From positions 376,195,018-376,259,017 of the forward strand of contig NC_081407.1 in assembly GCF_030272615.1 (NCBI RefSeq): a stretch of DNA of 64,000 bases. Reading direction: 5' to 3'. Below, piece by piece: positions 36,781 through 49,391 of the stretch (positions are counted from its first letter, which is position 1; every line of letters begins with the position of its first letter). The notes under the pieces were generated by a model. That model searched no databases, was not told the DNA's origin, and saw nothing but the letters and a program-made list of their open reading frames with translations. This DNA comes from Cryptomeria japonica. Taxonomy: Eukaryota > Streptophyta > Pinopsida > Cupressales > Cupressaceae. A program made the translations under genes and the position numbers.

Positions 36781-37187
36781 TATTTATGCCGTTAGTCTTA
36801 TTGGGGTAGCTTACACTAATAGTTCAAATTTGATAATTATGTAAATTAAGATCCTCTTCATATATCACTTGCACTTGTAACCTTTTATGGAAACTCTACA
36901 TGTGCTAATAAATGACTATCACACAGGCCCAAAGAATGCCTTATAAGGATCCCAATGTTGTCATGTTGAAATTTCCTCATGTAGTTCCTACTCAGTGCCA
37001 ACCCTTAGCATGCTCTAGTGGTGCTTGGACAATTCTGAAAAACTAGTTACAGTAAGTTTTTCCTGGTATTGCAGCATACCTCCTGCACATACAATCCAAA
37101 AATAAATGCTCTTGTAATGAAAATGCACATATAAAACATCAAAGAACTAGTACAAAATATTTTATAGAAATATGTGCTAACACATTC

Positions 37188-38763
37188 AATAGTCATTCAT
37201 GAAATATTCAACAAAAAATTAGTCCAATTTGGAGATGAATATATTGACCTTATCAAACTGTGCATCTTTAGTATATATGCAACTAAATTCAAGATTTTCA
37301 GTCTTCACCAAATCCTAGCTCTCAAATCAACAATCCTGCATCTATGTTTTTAGGTGTATCATGTAAACAGTAAAATGAATCCAGCAAAAAATTATATTTT
37401 TGTTTTTGTCTTCTTACAATTTTCTAAAACTTTTTTTGAGGTAAAAAAAATGTCTCTAAAGATTACAAGACAAACTCACTTTATTAGTTTTTTAATTTTT
37501 TTAAAATTATTTTGGGCAAGAGTATTCATAGAGATAACATTGTAATTGTGAACTGAACAAATTTATCTGTCTTTCTCTGGCAAGCTTCCTTAAATTTTCT
37601 TCTAGTTTAAAAATTGTTTTCAATTTTTTTTTCTTCAATTTCAACCTTATATTGATTATGTCTTATTTTAATGACAAATATTTCATATCTCTAATTTTAA
37701 ATGTTCTTCATATTATTTCATTTTTAAATTTCTTTTAGAGGCTATTTAATTATGCTTTATCACATAATAAGTTTTTCTAATTTTATATATTGGTTATTTT
37801 GTACTATCTAATTTCAGGGTCATGTTTTGGAAATTAAGCAAAACTATGATCGACTATAATTCCACTTTGTTGTAGATTATAATTTTTATGATATGCATGC
37901 CAAAAGACAAAATGTAATAGAATTTTTTTATATATATCTAGAAAAACATAGAAAGTTTCCACTTAAATCAATATAAGATTGTCATATTATGTGATCTTAG
38001 AATTTCTAGAAAAATATACAAAGCTTTCATTTAAATCTAGATCATAGTTTTAAATTTATTTTAAAATTGATTGATGATTCATTTAAAAAAATTAAAAAAA
38101 AAATTTAATCTATCGTTAGAATTTGTAGTGATTTACAAGATAAAATAGAAATGTTGCTTATATATCTACAATAAAATTTAGAAAGATTTTATTTCAAAAT
38201 TATCATAAAACTATTTATTGATTGGTTTAAAACAACTTAGAAGGATACTATTTAGAGTTAAATTATTTATGCATATAAGGATACACAATATAAGTTTAAC
38301 TTCAATTCAAAGAAATATAATAATATATATTTGAATATAAATATGATAAAAAATAGAAATTCAAATTACTATTTGATAATATTAATTTACTATTATTATT
38401 TAGTATAAAAGTGTTATGCTATTTTACTTTAAAGTTGTTTAAAATATATATATTAGAATGCAACTACGATAATATGTGTTTTAATTTTTATAACATTAGG
38501 ATCCTCAAATTAATGGTTTCATCACTGTAGAATTGAGTAAAAGGAAACGTGAATTATCTCTACTTAGTATAGTCATCTATTATTATTTCCTTTTGATGTT
38601 TGACATTGAATTTAGAGAGTATATGGATTTATGTTATAATCCACTTAAATCAATGTAAGATTATCATATTATCTAATCTTACAATATCTTTTTGTATATT
38701 AAAAGATTCGTATATGAGAAGCACATCAAATATTTACAATACTTTTACATCAAGGGTTTGTAG
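37188..38763. other. AT-rich spacer between two LTR elements
   Basis: No gene recognised. Long A/T runs. The right end ('gagaagcacatcaaatattt') resembles the sequence resuming at about 45620 beyond the next element. Confidence 0.4.
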
Positions 38764-39704
38764 TGTTGGGATCCAAGAACATTGAGAGGGGCCGGGGGTG
38801 AATTAGTGTTATGTCGATAAGATAAGATTTTATGCTTTTATACCAAACACATAGAAACCAATAAATAAATAAACATATAACTTGAAGCAAATGAACCATC
38901 CACATGAATCAACACCATAACACATAGAATTTATGTATGGAAAACCTCAAAGAGGAAAAACTATGGTGGGATTTGTGAACCACAATATCAATTCACTGGC
39001 CATTTGAAAATATATTACATATAATGGGGGCCTACACATGCAGGAAGGCACACTGCCTAGAGCACACTGCACATCACTAAAGAGCCTCACTAACTACAAG
39101 CTTCTGCTAAGAAAAACAATGAAAATGAACTCACAAAATGCATCTGCTATGCCAAATAGAGTTTCAGTTATAACTCTGCTCTGTATCGGTTCATAAACCC
39201 TTAACACTACTACCAGTATTACCTTCCCTCCATGTATATCTGACAAAAAAATTACAGATCATTGCATGATACAACATTCACATACAAAATGATCTTTGCA
39301 TTCCACAATCCTTATAAGTTCTATCCTCGCATAACCCTTAATGATTTCATATCACATCTATCTGTCATAATGTCCTAACATACTGACCTATATATACCCA
39401 TACCAACAATATGCCTTATGTCATCTTACAATGCATTACAAAAGATATACAATGTCATCTTTATATAATAATTACAAAATGATTTTCTAAATAAATCTTC
39501 CTTGATGTCAGCTTCCTGAAGTGTGGGATGTCGGTGTCGGTGATGTTATCGGTGTCGATGTAGCCCTAAATGCTCCAAAGTCGGTGTATGTTGGTAAATG
39601 CCTCATAATGCTGGTAAATGATTCCTATCAAATCTTGTTGCTATATAGAATCTTGTTGCCATGAATGACAACAAAATGAGTCCAATGAGTGTCAATTGCC
39701 AACA
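38764..39704 (-). repeat. 3' LTR of the 38.8-45.6 kb element
   Basis: 941 bp, colinear with 44706-45612 (907 bp), including 'gaggaaaaactatggtggga' and the near-terminal 'gtgggatgtcggtg' block. Confidence 0.9.
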
Positions 39705-39722
39705 ATCTGCCCCTTCGGCATT
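39705..39722 (-). promoter_or_regulatory. Polypurine tract of the 38.8-45.6 kb element
   Basis: The reverse complement reads 'gccgaaggggcagatt' directly before the 3' LTR. Confidence 0.7.
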
Positions 39723-39957
39723 GATGGCAACACTTATGTGAAAAATGGATTCCCTGTCGGTATGCTCCCCCTGAGCAATAGACTCCTCTTGATATTCTGA
39801 TATCCTTTCAATGTGTTCCTATTTGATTTTTGTGATATTTTTCATATATATACACTCCACTTTTGGCATCAATTCCAAAGGTCAGTGAAAGAATTGAAAG
39901 AATTCAGAACAAAAGAATGAATAACTACTGTTAATTTTACCAGAGCTTGACTATCCT

Positions 39958-42900
39958 CTAAATTTCTGGGTAAGCCTTATCCAATAACTGAACATATGTA
40001 TCCCAGCCAGTTTTAAAAGTTTCATAAATGGATACTAGTGCACTTAGTAAGTGTGCCAATGTTTCCTTCTCTTTGACTTCTGCTGGTGTGGGTTTAGCAA
40101 TCATGTCCATACACTCTCTCTTATGTACACCCAATGAATTTAATATGGGCCATACACTCTCTCTTATGTACACCCAATGAATTTAATATGGGACTTACAA
40201 GTCCTCTAAGACTCCTTGTTGTCAGAATGATCTTATCTTTCTCCTTCTCCAAAGAAAAAAATTTGTTCTCCAAGGATAAAATTTGCCCATCAACAGATGT
40301 TGTCAGTGATGTTAATCCATCAAAAGAATTTGCAATGTTAGATATCTCCTCATACAACTCCTTCAATTTGCCATCTACATTAGCTGTAAGAATTTCTATG
40401 TTACAACAAACTCTATAGATATTTGTACACTGTTTTAAACAAACCTCAACAAGAATGAGTTTAGCTTCAATTTTGTTTTTCTCTATTTCTATGATTTGAT
40501 CAAAAGATGCTCTTTTAGTTGTCATAAATATTTCTAAACCCTGTCGGTCTTCTATCCACCCGAGTGATTGAAAATTATGACAAATATAATCTGTTAGTGT
40601 TTTGAGCTTGCCAAAAGGGCTTGCTCCATCTTCAATTTTATAATCAAGGATTGTGCAACAATGAAATGGATCGATCAATTATTACCTTGTCTGCAATACC
40701 TTCCTTTAATAATTTCTAAGTAGCCATCATCATCATTTCAGTTGGACTCATCTTAGTGACTGATTTCTTCTCAACCTGAGAAGTATCAATTGCCAAAATC
40801 TTTTCCAAGGATTCAATATTAACTATTGGTGTAGACTCAATTTCCTCTACGTTATCCTCTTTAGCATCGGTGGCTTTGCAACTTGGTGCAGTGTCAGTTA
40901 GTATTGGTGGAGTATTATCCATAATATGTCTCGTAACCTGTACATTTCCTTCCTTAAAAATGGTTTTTGTCGATATGAACTGTACACTCTCCTTAGTCGA
41001 TTGATTTTGTATATCTATAGTTACTACCATTTGTGTCAAAATTGGAGTTGAACTACCCAAAATACCTTTCCTTTTTGATTTGTCAGGAATGGTGGAAATT
41101 GTAGCCTTAACAAACTCTTCCTTAGATGTAAGAAATTTGGATTATTCTAGAAGAATTTCACCCAACCTTCACTGGTCTCATTGATTACTTTAGTAACTCT
41201 ACCCATCATTAAACTTATCTACCGAGGTTCACTACTAAAAACTATCCTATTAGAAACATCTATACATCTCTTCATTTCATCATTACTAATAGCATCACAT
41301 ACAGTCAAAAGTTCTACTTCTTTGATCTCCCTATCCCTCTTCACAACATCAAGTCTTCTAGCATCTAGTTTATTATACAAATATAGAGGTATTTCCTTCA
41401 AAATTTCTACTAAGGATTTCTTATAAATGTCTATATGTAACAAAATTGCCTCTTCTATCTCATTCTGCTCAAATTCTCATAACACATAGATACATTTTTA
41501 AAAATTCCATCTTTGGTAATTTTATCAATTAGCTCAGCACAGATCATTTTGGCCTTACCAGACTCAGTAACATCACTCTTCTTCTTTTTGCTTGGGGTAG
41601 TCGGAGTAGATGTGACTTGTTTCCTCTTTTGTGTAGCCTTCCTTGCCAGATGTGGGGGTGCAGTAGGTTTTGTTACCTATTAGACAAGTCTCCTCCTAGG
41701 CTCTGCCTTCTTCTCCTCTAGCAATGGCTAGTCTTCCTTCTTCTTCTATACCCTTCTGAAAGATAAAGGTTCATTGTCCTCAGGGTTAGAATCAGAGGTG
41801 ATGGGGGAAATGAAAGCTTCGAGCTTCTTCACTTCCAGAGTACTAGCCACTGTCAATTCTCCTACCGGTTTAGATCCAAAACCCATTTCAGTGTCTATTC
41901 TGTGCAAGACATTTTACAAAAATGTAAACATCTTCTCTATTTTCTTCTCCCTTCTCTTCCTATTAAAACCCAGTTTTGACTTCAAAATCCTTCTCTTGTG
42001 TTGGGCCAAAATGCTCTTTTTTGTCATCCAATGGGGCATCTAGCAGGATTTGGGCATAGCGGTCCAGGATGTTGTCATCCACCTCATATCCAAGCTTTGT
42101 GATGCAGATGATCCTAGCTTCAACTACCTCCATAAGGGTTTCATCATTTTTTACCATGAAACAAATGTTAGTGGAGTATTTCTCTACAATGTTCTTTGAT
42201 AACCTCTCTCTGCCTCATGTTTACCTGAAATGATTTGAAGTAACCCCAAAGTTTTTCATCTCTGCTTGTACCAAGACCGATGATTTCTTCCTTAATATGC
42301 ATACCTACCAGTATGTCATGTGCCCAATGCTTCTTTCCAAGACAAGGTAGCACATTCATGAAGTAAAGCATCAGACATACAATGAGATTACCATATCTAA
42401 AAGTTCCTTTCTTAACTCCCTTAATATTTCCAAGATTTATCATTAACTCACTCCTCAACCATTCACATAGATCATAATTTGCATTAATCCTTAACATTTG
42501 ATATGCTGCATGAATGTATGAATTAGAAATGAAATTCAATTGGCTAGATTGAGTTTCCATATAACCAATTATCATGTTTGAAATTTTACATCAGTGTCAG
42601 TGATTGTGTTGGTCCTCATTGGTTTGTGATCATGACTTGCACCAGTGAGTTTCTCTACCTCTGAGTTGGAAAGTTTCTTGCCAGGTTCTTGACTGACCTT
42701 GGGTATGTCGGTGACCACTTGAATAGCCTCATGGTAATCATGTAAGGCCCATCCAGCTAGATAAACTAGTTATGAACCCTACTCAAAATGTATTTGATGA
42801 CCTCATCCTTGAATTCTGGTATGTATAGAATACTGGTTAACCCTAGATCCTCAATTGCTTTGAATTTCATCTTGATGGTTCTGGAGCTACCCATTATCAC

Positions 42901-43134
42901 AGATTGATACATACTTTTTATCTCCTCTATGCCTAGATCCTCTAGGGTTTAGTGAATGTATGCCCTTATGTCTTCAACATACATCATGTCATTAGGAACT
43001 GTAGAAAATGCTCCCATAGAGTCTTCCTTCTTAGCAATCTGGGGAACCTCCTTGAATATGGGCCTCAGCCTATCCTTAACCTCTACAATAGTGGTGTTTG
43101 CAATGAAAGTAGGAGCTGAAAATCTAGATGCCAT
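39958..43134 (-). pseudogene. Long coiled-coil ORF of unknown function in an LTR element
   Basis: Starts near 43134 ('MASRFSAPTFIANTTIVEVK', 'MMYVEDIRAYIH'). It continues through 42575-42168 ('SNSYIHAAYQMLRINANYDL', 'YFMNVLPCLGKKHWAHDILV'), 42157-41963, 41443-41219 ('LHIDIYKKSLVEILKEIPLY', 'KLDARRLDVVKRDREIKEVE') and 40678-40121 ('SPFGKLKTLTDYICHNFQSL', 'ENKFFSLEKEKDKII'). It ends at 39958. Stops and frameshifts separate these pieces. No protease, RT or integrase motif occurs. The later part is heptad-like and acidic/basic alternating. The segment around 41440-41220 is homologous to the ORF at 48318-49112 in the plus-strand element. The function is unknown. Confidence 0.7.
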
Positions 43135-43599
43135 TTCGAGGAATACCTGAAAGTGAATGTCAGTTGGAAGATTGAGTGCTTCTCAGATAACTGCTCAAAA
43201 TCCTTTCACAATGCCTTTGTACACTCTTAATTTGCCTAAAATTTTCCCTTTCTTTGCTCTAAACACTTGAATGCTCAGTGAGTGAAAATTAATCCACTTA
43301 TCCTTTTTATTAATGAAGAAAACCCTAATCTTTCAATGTAATAAATGCTTCACCAACAACCCTACCGGATGCTGGTTTTCACAGTCTTGTGTCAAGTGAA
43401 CCTTCATTAATGATGAAAACAACTCTCCAAATCTCCTTAGATCTCCTCCATAGTAATATGAAAGATTTTGCAATGACTTTACCAACCCGTAAGGCTTATG
43501 CCTTAGTTATTGGTGGAATTTCCTGTCAGTGGAGAAATACCCTGTTCTATCGATGGAGTAACTAGTGTAGATCCATCTCCACTTGGTCCTTAAAATTTT

Positions 43600-44131
43600 C
43601 TAACCCATCTCTTTGTGTGATCTTGTTGTATTTCATCTACCTTCTGCTTTACTTTCTCATTATCTTTATCATTGCTAAGCAGTTGAGTCTTTCTTCTGCA
43701 GTACTTAGCAATATGACCTATTTTGTTGCATGCATAACATGTAACATTATTCTTCTGAATTGCTTTGACAAATCTAGTATCAATCCTTGACCTATAGTGA
43801 TTAGGAAAATATCCAAACTTTCCTCATGCATGACATTTAACATTCATTTTGCAGTCCTCTGACTTATGACCATACTTCTTGCAATTTGTGCATTGATCGG
43901 AATAGAATTGTTGTTTTGGATTTCTCTATTTCTACATTTCTTAGCCATATGCCCAAATTTGTTGCAAACAAAACATCTACAATTGAATTTAGAAGCATTA
44001 GATTTCCTTACCAGTATCCTTTGTTCTGATGAGTTTTGCACACCAATTTTTTGATCTGGAGTACCAGAGCTTTCACCTTGTACAAATCCAAGTCCTCTAG
44101 AATCATCAGTATTCCTTTGTCTTTTCAACAA
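43600..44131 (-). pseudogene. Gag-like zinc-knuckle array (about four CCHC motifs)
   Basis: Minus-strand reading gives, in order, 'CFVCNKFGHMAKKC' (perfect CX2CX4HX4C), 'CTNCKKYGHKSEDC' (perfect, shifted frame), a damaged third copy with 'GKFGYFPNHY', and 'CYACNKIGHIAKYCRRKT' (perfect). One frameshift lies between the first and second. Each knuckle would bind single-stranded RNA. The usual copia gag has one, so four in series is unusual. The array sits downstream of the coiled-coil segment and upstream of the long ORF. Confidence 0.85.
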
Positions 44132-44136
44132 GTCAT

Positions 44137-44690
44137 TTAATTGTGCAATACTAATTTGGTAAAATTTTCTTTGTACTCACTTGCAGCAGTCAAATCATCT
44201 CTCGGAGATATTACTTGTCCTTCAAGTTCTTGTTCATTATTTTGGGATTGCACCAAACTAGTTTTCAACATATCATTCTCATGGGCCAATCTGTCACATT
44301 CCGCAGATTTGTTCATTAGAGATGTAGCAAGATTTTCTTCTTTCTTATTTCTATCCTCAATATCCTTAGACATCCTCATTGTTAGGTCTTGCATTTCATT
44401 TCGCATGAGCATGTTTTCTTGACTCAGTTTCTGACATTATTCCTTGAGAGCATTATCATCATCTTGTTTTTGCAAAAGTTCCTTCCTTCTAGCTTGAGTA
44501 GATGATAACCCTTCTTGGAGGACAAGAATAAATTCATTTATAGAATTTAGTTCATATTGCAGTTTTAGGTTCTTAATCCTTTCAGCATCATAATCCTCAA
44601 GAGCCATCTCAAGTTGTTTCTCCATAACCATTCCTAAAGATTCTAGTTTTAGGATCTTCCTCAAGCTGTTAAACTTTTTCTGAGGTACAA
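44137..44690 (-). pseudogene. Coiled-coil segment preceding the zinc-knuckle array
   Basis: Frames 44664-44437 ('LESLGMVMEKQLEMALEDYD', 'LKLQYELNSINEFILVLQEG') and 44412-44137 ('MLMRNEMQDLTMRMSKDIED', 'HENDMLKTSLVQSQNNEQEL') show continuous heptad patterns, probably one protein split by a frameshift near 44420. It follows the primer site directly. It may be a diverged gag assembly domain. The first residues are not fixed. Confidence 0.6.
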
Positions 44691-44705
44691 GGCTCTAATA
44701 CCAAT
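44690..44705 (-). promoter_or_regulatory. Primer binding site
   Basis: The reverse complement reads 'attggtattagagcct' just inside the 5' LTR, a tRNA-Met-type site with one change. Confidence 0.8.
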
Positions 44706-45612
44706 TGTTGGGATCCAAGAACACTGAGAGGGGGGGTGAATCAGTGTTTTGTCGGTAAGATAAGATTTTATGATTTTATGCCAAACACATATAAACCGGT
44801 AAACAAATAAACATATAACTTGAATCAAATGAACCAGCCACATGAATGAACACCATAACACACAAAATTTATACATGTAAAACCTCAAAGAGGAAAAACC
44901 ATGGTGGGATTTGTCATGCACAATATCAATTCACTGGTCATATGAAATATATTACATATAATGGGGGCTTGCACATGCAGGAAAGCACACTGCCTAGAGC
45001 ACACTGCTCATCACTAAAGAGCCTCACTGACTAGAGGCTTCTACTGAAGAAAAATAATGAAAATGAACTCACAAAATGAATCTTCTATGCCAAATAGAGT
45101 TCTAGTTATAGCTTTTCTCTATACTAGTTCATAAAACCTGAACACTACTACCGGTATTACCTTCCCTCCATGAATGTCTTACAAAACATTAATAGATCAT
45201 TGCATGATACAACATTTACATACAAAATGATCTTCGCATTCCACAATCTTTACAAGTTCTATCCTTGCATAACCCTTAATGATTTGATATCACATCTATC
45301 TGTCATAATGTCCTAACATACTGACCTATATATACCCATACCAACAATATGCCTTATGTCAGCTTACAATGTATTACAAAAGATATACAATTTCAGCTTT
45401 ATATAATAATTAAAAAATGATTTTCTAAATAAATCTTCCTTCATGTCGGCTTCCTGAAGTGTGGGATGTCGGTGTTGGTGCCAATGTAGCTTTGAATGCT
45501 CCAAAGTCGATGTCTATCAGTAAATGCCTCATAATGTTGGTAAATGATTCATATCAAATCTTGTTGCCATCAATGACAACAAAATGAATCCAACGTGTGT
45601 CAATTGCCAACA
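44706..45612 (-). repeat. 5' LTR of the 38.8-45.6 kb element
   Basis: 907 bp, TG...CA, followed by the perfect tgtag target copy. Confidence 0.9.
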
Positions 45613-47559
45613 TGTAGTTCTTATGAGGAGCACATCAAATATTTGTAGTTCATATGAGGAGAACTTCAAGAATGAGCTAATTCATAGTACAATTAGAGTT
45701 AGGATTAGTGTTTACTTAGGATTATGATTCTATAGGGTAAGAGTTAATATTAGGGTTAGGGTTGAAATATTTTATAGTTTAATCAAGGCTAAATTAGATA
45801 ACATTATTATTTAATTAATTTTAGGTTAGGGTTTAATTAGAGTTATGTTTAAATTGATGATTTATTTATGGTTAGGTCTTAATTAGAATTAGATCTAGAG
45901 TTAGGATTAAGGTAAGTGCTCAATTAGGTTCCATAGGTTACCTCTAACACTAACCTTAAGTCTAACTCATTTCTAGCGTAGACCCTAATTATAACTCTAA
46001 TTGAATTCTAATACTTACTCTAACTATAGTTAAACTCTTCCAATAATCAAATCCTAAAATCAATAATATCTGAATCTTTATCTAATTGAACCCTGACCCT
46101 AAACTACAAATTGAAACCTAATCTAACCGTAATTGAACCCTATTCATTAGTGAAAACTAATTTTAATTGAGCCCTATCCATAAACTTAACCCTACACCTA
46201 ATTAAACTCAAATCCTATTCTAATCCTAACCATAATATACCCAATTGGAATTTAACTCAAATTTAATCTTAACACTAATGTAATTGAATCATAATCATTA
46301 TCGCAATCCTAACCCTTACCCAAATCCTAGCTATAACCCTTACCCTAATCATGATTCTAACCATAATACTAAAAGCTAACCATGACCCTACCATAAACCT
46401 TATTCTAATGTAAACCCTAACCCTAACTATAATCACAAACACTAACCCTAAAAATAATGCTAACCCTAAGCCTAAAAAATATTACTAACTTTAATCCTAA
46501 CCATGATTTATATCCTAATATTCACCATAACCCTAACCCTAACCCTTAAAAAAATCTGAGAGGTGTTCCTACAACTAGAGCACATAAATCTAGCCCTAAC
46601 CATGATGTAAATCCTAACCCTAACAATAATCATAAATCCGAACCCTAAACATAATATTAACCCTAGCCCTAACCCTAACCATTATGTATATCCTAATGAT
46701 AAGGTGTCACAAACATAACCCCTAACCATTATGCTAATCTTCACCCTAAACCATCATCTTACACATTTCCCTAATCCTAATTTAAACCTAGCCTTAATGT
46801 AATTGAATTATAGCCCTAATTTACCTCTAATCCTAACCCTAAATATAATTAAACCCTTTTCACAACCAAACCTTAATTCTAATTAACTATAACCTTAACC
46901 CTTAACCCTAATCCCTCTAATTGAATGTTAACCCTAAACTCAACTCTAATCATAAATTTGAACCCTAACTACAAATTGAACTGTAATCTAACATAATTGA
47001 ACCCTATTCTTAAACTTAACCCTGGACCTAATTCAATAGTAACCATAATTAAACCCCAACCTTAAATTTAACACTAACCCTAACTGAACTCTAATTATAA
47101 TTAAAATCTAATCCTAACCCCAATTGATCCCAAACCCTAATCCTAATTGAAGTCTAATACTAATTTATCCCTAATCCTAATCTAATTGAATCACAATGCT
47201 AATTATAACCATAATTAAACTCTAGCACTAACTGTAACTGAACCTTTATAATAACCTCACCATAAAATTAACTCAAAACATAATTACTAAACCCTAGTTT
47301 GAACTTGAACCATGTAACACTAAATTAACCTTATTTAGAAATCCAACATAACCTTTATCTTATCCCTAATCATTATGCTAACATAACCCATAACCCTAAT
47401 TAAACCCGAATGCTAACCTTGAAACACAGATTTATTATACAACCCTAAACGTAACAACATGCTTTATCCTTAAATCCTAACCCTTCCTGAGTCATAACAC
47501 TAAGTCTAACCTTAATTTATTTGTAATACTAATCCTAATCCTAATTAAAGCCTAGTCCT

Positions 47560-48314
47560 TGTTGGCATTGCACACTCCAATCAGAATTGTAGGTGATTGA
47601 AGGTATTGTCATTGATGGCAACAATAGACTCTACACCAGCAAATAGTTCATCAACAGTGACAAAGATGATTACCAACACCCTAGCTAACAGGATTTTCTT
47701 TATTGCATATTATATTTATTTGTAATATCTTTTTGTAAGATGACATGGCATATTGTAATAAGACTCATATATAAGTATGAGATCTTGGAGATCATTTAAA
47801 AAAGAAGAAATAAGATATACATGATAGATGGATATGATGAGCGAATATTAAAGAATATTTTGGAGTAAGGTTTATGGTTGTTTTAAGAGCTTAAATTGGT
47901 ACTGAACCTGGCATAGCAGATGCTGAACTAAAGTAGTACATTATATTGGATTTGCATAATATATCTTGTAAGTCAGTGAGACTTCTGTTTGTAATTAAGC
48001 AGTGAGCTTTAGGCAGTTGGCCTTCCTGCATGTGCAGACCCCTATTGTAAGTAATATCCATTCATTGGCCAGTGAGTGAATATTGTGGGTCACAAATCCC
48101 ACCAAGGTTTTTCCCACACTGTGTATCCTTGTTAAAAATCTTGTGTTATGGTGTGCTTTCTATGTTGTGTTTATTGTTCATATTTACTGCATTAATTCTT
48201 GTTTACCGATACACTATTTTGGAATACAATTTATTTAATAAGGTTAGAAAATTTGTTAACCAGCAAGATACTGATTCACCCTCCCCCCTCTTAGTATCTT
48301 TGGGAATCATAACA
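47560..48314 (+). repeat. 5' LTR of the 47.6-50.2 kb element
   Basis: 755 bp. It carries the conserved block 'ttcctgcatgtgcagacccc' and 'atcccaccaaggtttttccc' shared with two other elements in the window. Confidence 0.9.
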
Positions 48315-48317
48315 GTT

Positions 48318-49112
48318 GGTATCATTCTACACTTAGACATTTACAATAAATTTTTGATAGAAGTTGTAGATGATTTACCGAGTGACTTGTATAGGAGACT
48401 TGATGCAAAGAGGATAGCTATTATGGAATTAGATAAGAAAATAATAGATTGCAATGCACTTGTTTACAGGGCTATTGATGATACAATTCCTATTTTGAAA
48501 TTGATTGCACCCAAGTACAATGTGGACAATAAATATTCTTTGAGCCAATTAGACACATTGTCTAAGTATATCACTGGCAATCTATTAACAATTGATCAGA
48601 TTAATGAGGAAACATTTAGTGAGAAAATTAATAAACAAAAAGAAAAATTCTTTGATGAGTCAATAAAGAAGTGCATGGGACACATTGATACCCTATTACT
48701 GGCACTTAGAAAAACAATAATGGAATTTAAAGAGTTGTACAGGGACACATGTAAAACTAATATTTTGACAGTTGATATAGACAAGGAGATTAGCAGAAAC
48801 TGGAAAGAAATAAATGATATACCTGATAATCTCATCGGTTCATCTGAACCCATATCCATTATAGAGCAGGAAATAGTAGGTTTTGAGGAGAAAATTGAAA
48901 AATTTGAAAAAGAGAAGGAAAGAATAAAGTTCAAGGCAAAAGAGCTTAAGTGCAAACTTGGTCCTAAACTTGACAACCTCATCTCTTCGAGAAAAGATAT
49001 CTCAGAGGCACTTGTTCCAAGACTAAATACATCGGAAGAGAAAATGCACATTCTCATCGGTACAATTCAAAGGACTGAAGCAACATTGAAGGATAGTGAA
49101 AGGTTTAGTTAG
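48318..49112 (+). CDS. Coiled-coil ORF of an LTR element, intact
   Basis: The frame is open from 48072, but the first 80 codons lie in the LTR; the interior part starts just after the primer site. It reads 'LHLDIYNKFLIEVVDDLPSD', 'LYRRLDAKRIAIMELDKKII', a helical middle and 'IEKFEKEKERIKFKAKELKC', ending TAG at 49112. No stop interrupts about 260 codons, although the LTRs have diverged. It matches the order of segments in the 41.4-40.1 kb ORF (LxxDIYxK, LDA[KR]R, then FEKEK), so it is the same protein family. No known domain. A structural or assembly role is only a guess. Start codon not settled. Confidence 0.65.
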   Translation, partial: GIILHLDIYNKFLIEVVDDLPSDLYRRLDAKRIAIMELDKKIIDCNALVYRAIDDTIPILKLIAPKYNVDNKYSLSQLDTLSKYITGNLLTIDQINEETFSEKINKQKEKFFDESIKKCMGHIDTLLLALRKTIMEFKELYRDTCKTNILTVDIDKEISRNWKEINDIPDNLIGSSEPISIIEQEIVGFEEKIEKFEKEKERIKFKAKELKCKLGPKLDNLISSRKDISEALVPRLNTSEEKMHILIGTIQRTEATLKDSERFS

Positions 49113-49391
49113 AGCTTGAATTTTGCATTGGCAGATCTATTTCAGATTGTAACCAACCAGTTACAGGGTTCCAGATAAGAACTACACTCAGTTGACATTT
49201 CTGATAGGCTTTGTCATTGATGTCAAAGGGGGAGTTGTAGAGATGAGAAAAATGATGGACAGGAGAGATCATCTGCTCAGGGGGAGCACACAGTTTTGGC
49301 ACAATTTTTGGTAAGATTTTTGGACTTCAAATTTTGGATACATTTTAGAATTTTTCTCATGGGTGTTTCCATCAATTCTGAAGGGGGAGAT

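Larger units (their letters stand above)
25438..37182 (-). mobile_element. Ty3/gypsy LTR retrotransposon with 2.7 kb LTRs
   Basis: Direct repeats of about 2.73 kb (25438-28171 and 34458-37182) enclose a 6.3 kb minus-strand gag-protease-RT-RNase H-integrase region, the Ty3/gypsy order. Flanking pentamers are caatc (25433-25437) and cattc (37183-37187), a target duplication with one mismatch. LTRs look about 10% diverged in the first 250 bp. A 'gagcgactctactggggag' block lies just inside the 5' LTR where gypsy primer sites sit. All ORFs carry stops and frameshifts, so the element is old and dead. The lineage is uncertain: no chromodomain was seen, and large LTRs suggest a non-chromoviral clade. 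Confidence 0.92.
34458..37182 (-). repeat. 5' LTR of the gypsy element
   Basis: On the minus strand it begins TGTTAGCAC (37182) and ends at 34458 (…CCCAATCT). It holds the LTR-internal ORF and U3 motif cluster. It is colinear with 25438-28171. Confidence 0.9.
38764..45612 (-). mobile_element. Non-autonomous LTR retrotransposon with gag-like and coiled-coil ORFs, no pol
   Basis: LTRs at 38764-39704 and 44706-45612 (TGTTGGGATCC...GCCAACA) flank 5.0 kb of minus-strand coding remnants. The target duplication tgtag is perfect (38759-38763 and 45613-45617). A tRNA-Met-type primer site abuts the 5' LTR and a purine tract the 3' LTR. Reading 5' to 3': coiled coil, zinc-knuckle array, then a ~1,000-codon unrecognised ORF. 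Protease, RT, RNase H and integrase are absent, so mobilisation would need enzymes in trans. LTR divergence is roughly 10% by eye. Confidence 0.9.

Noticed and set aside
25438-37182. Endogenous pararetrovirus
   Set aside because: Two long direct LTRs, a target duplication and an integrase are present and no movement protein was seen, so it is a Ty3/gypsy retrotransposon.
48072-48317. Start of the 346-codon ORF at the ATG at 48072
   Set aside because: The first 80 codons lie inside the LTR and have no counterpart in the related ORF. The conserved protein begins after the primer site.
48596-49057. 153-codon minus-strand ORF
   Set aside because: Antisense to the plus-strand coiled-coil ORF, which has the homologue in the neighbouring element.
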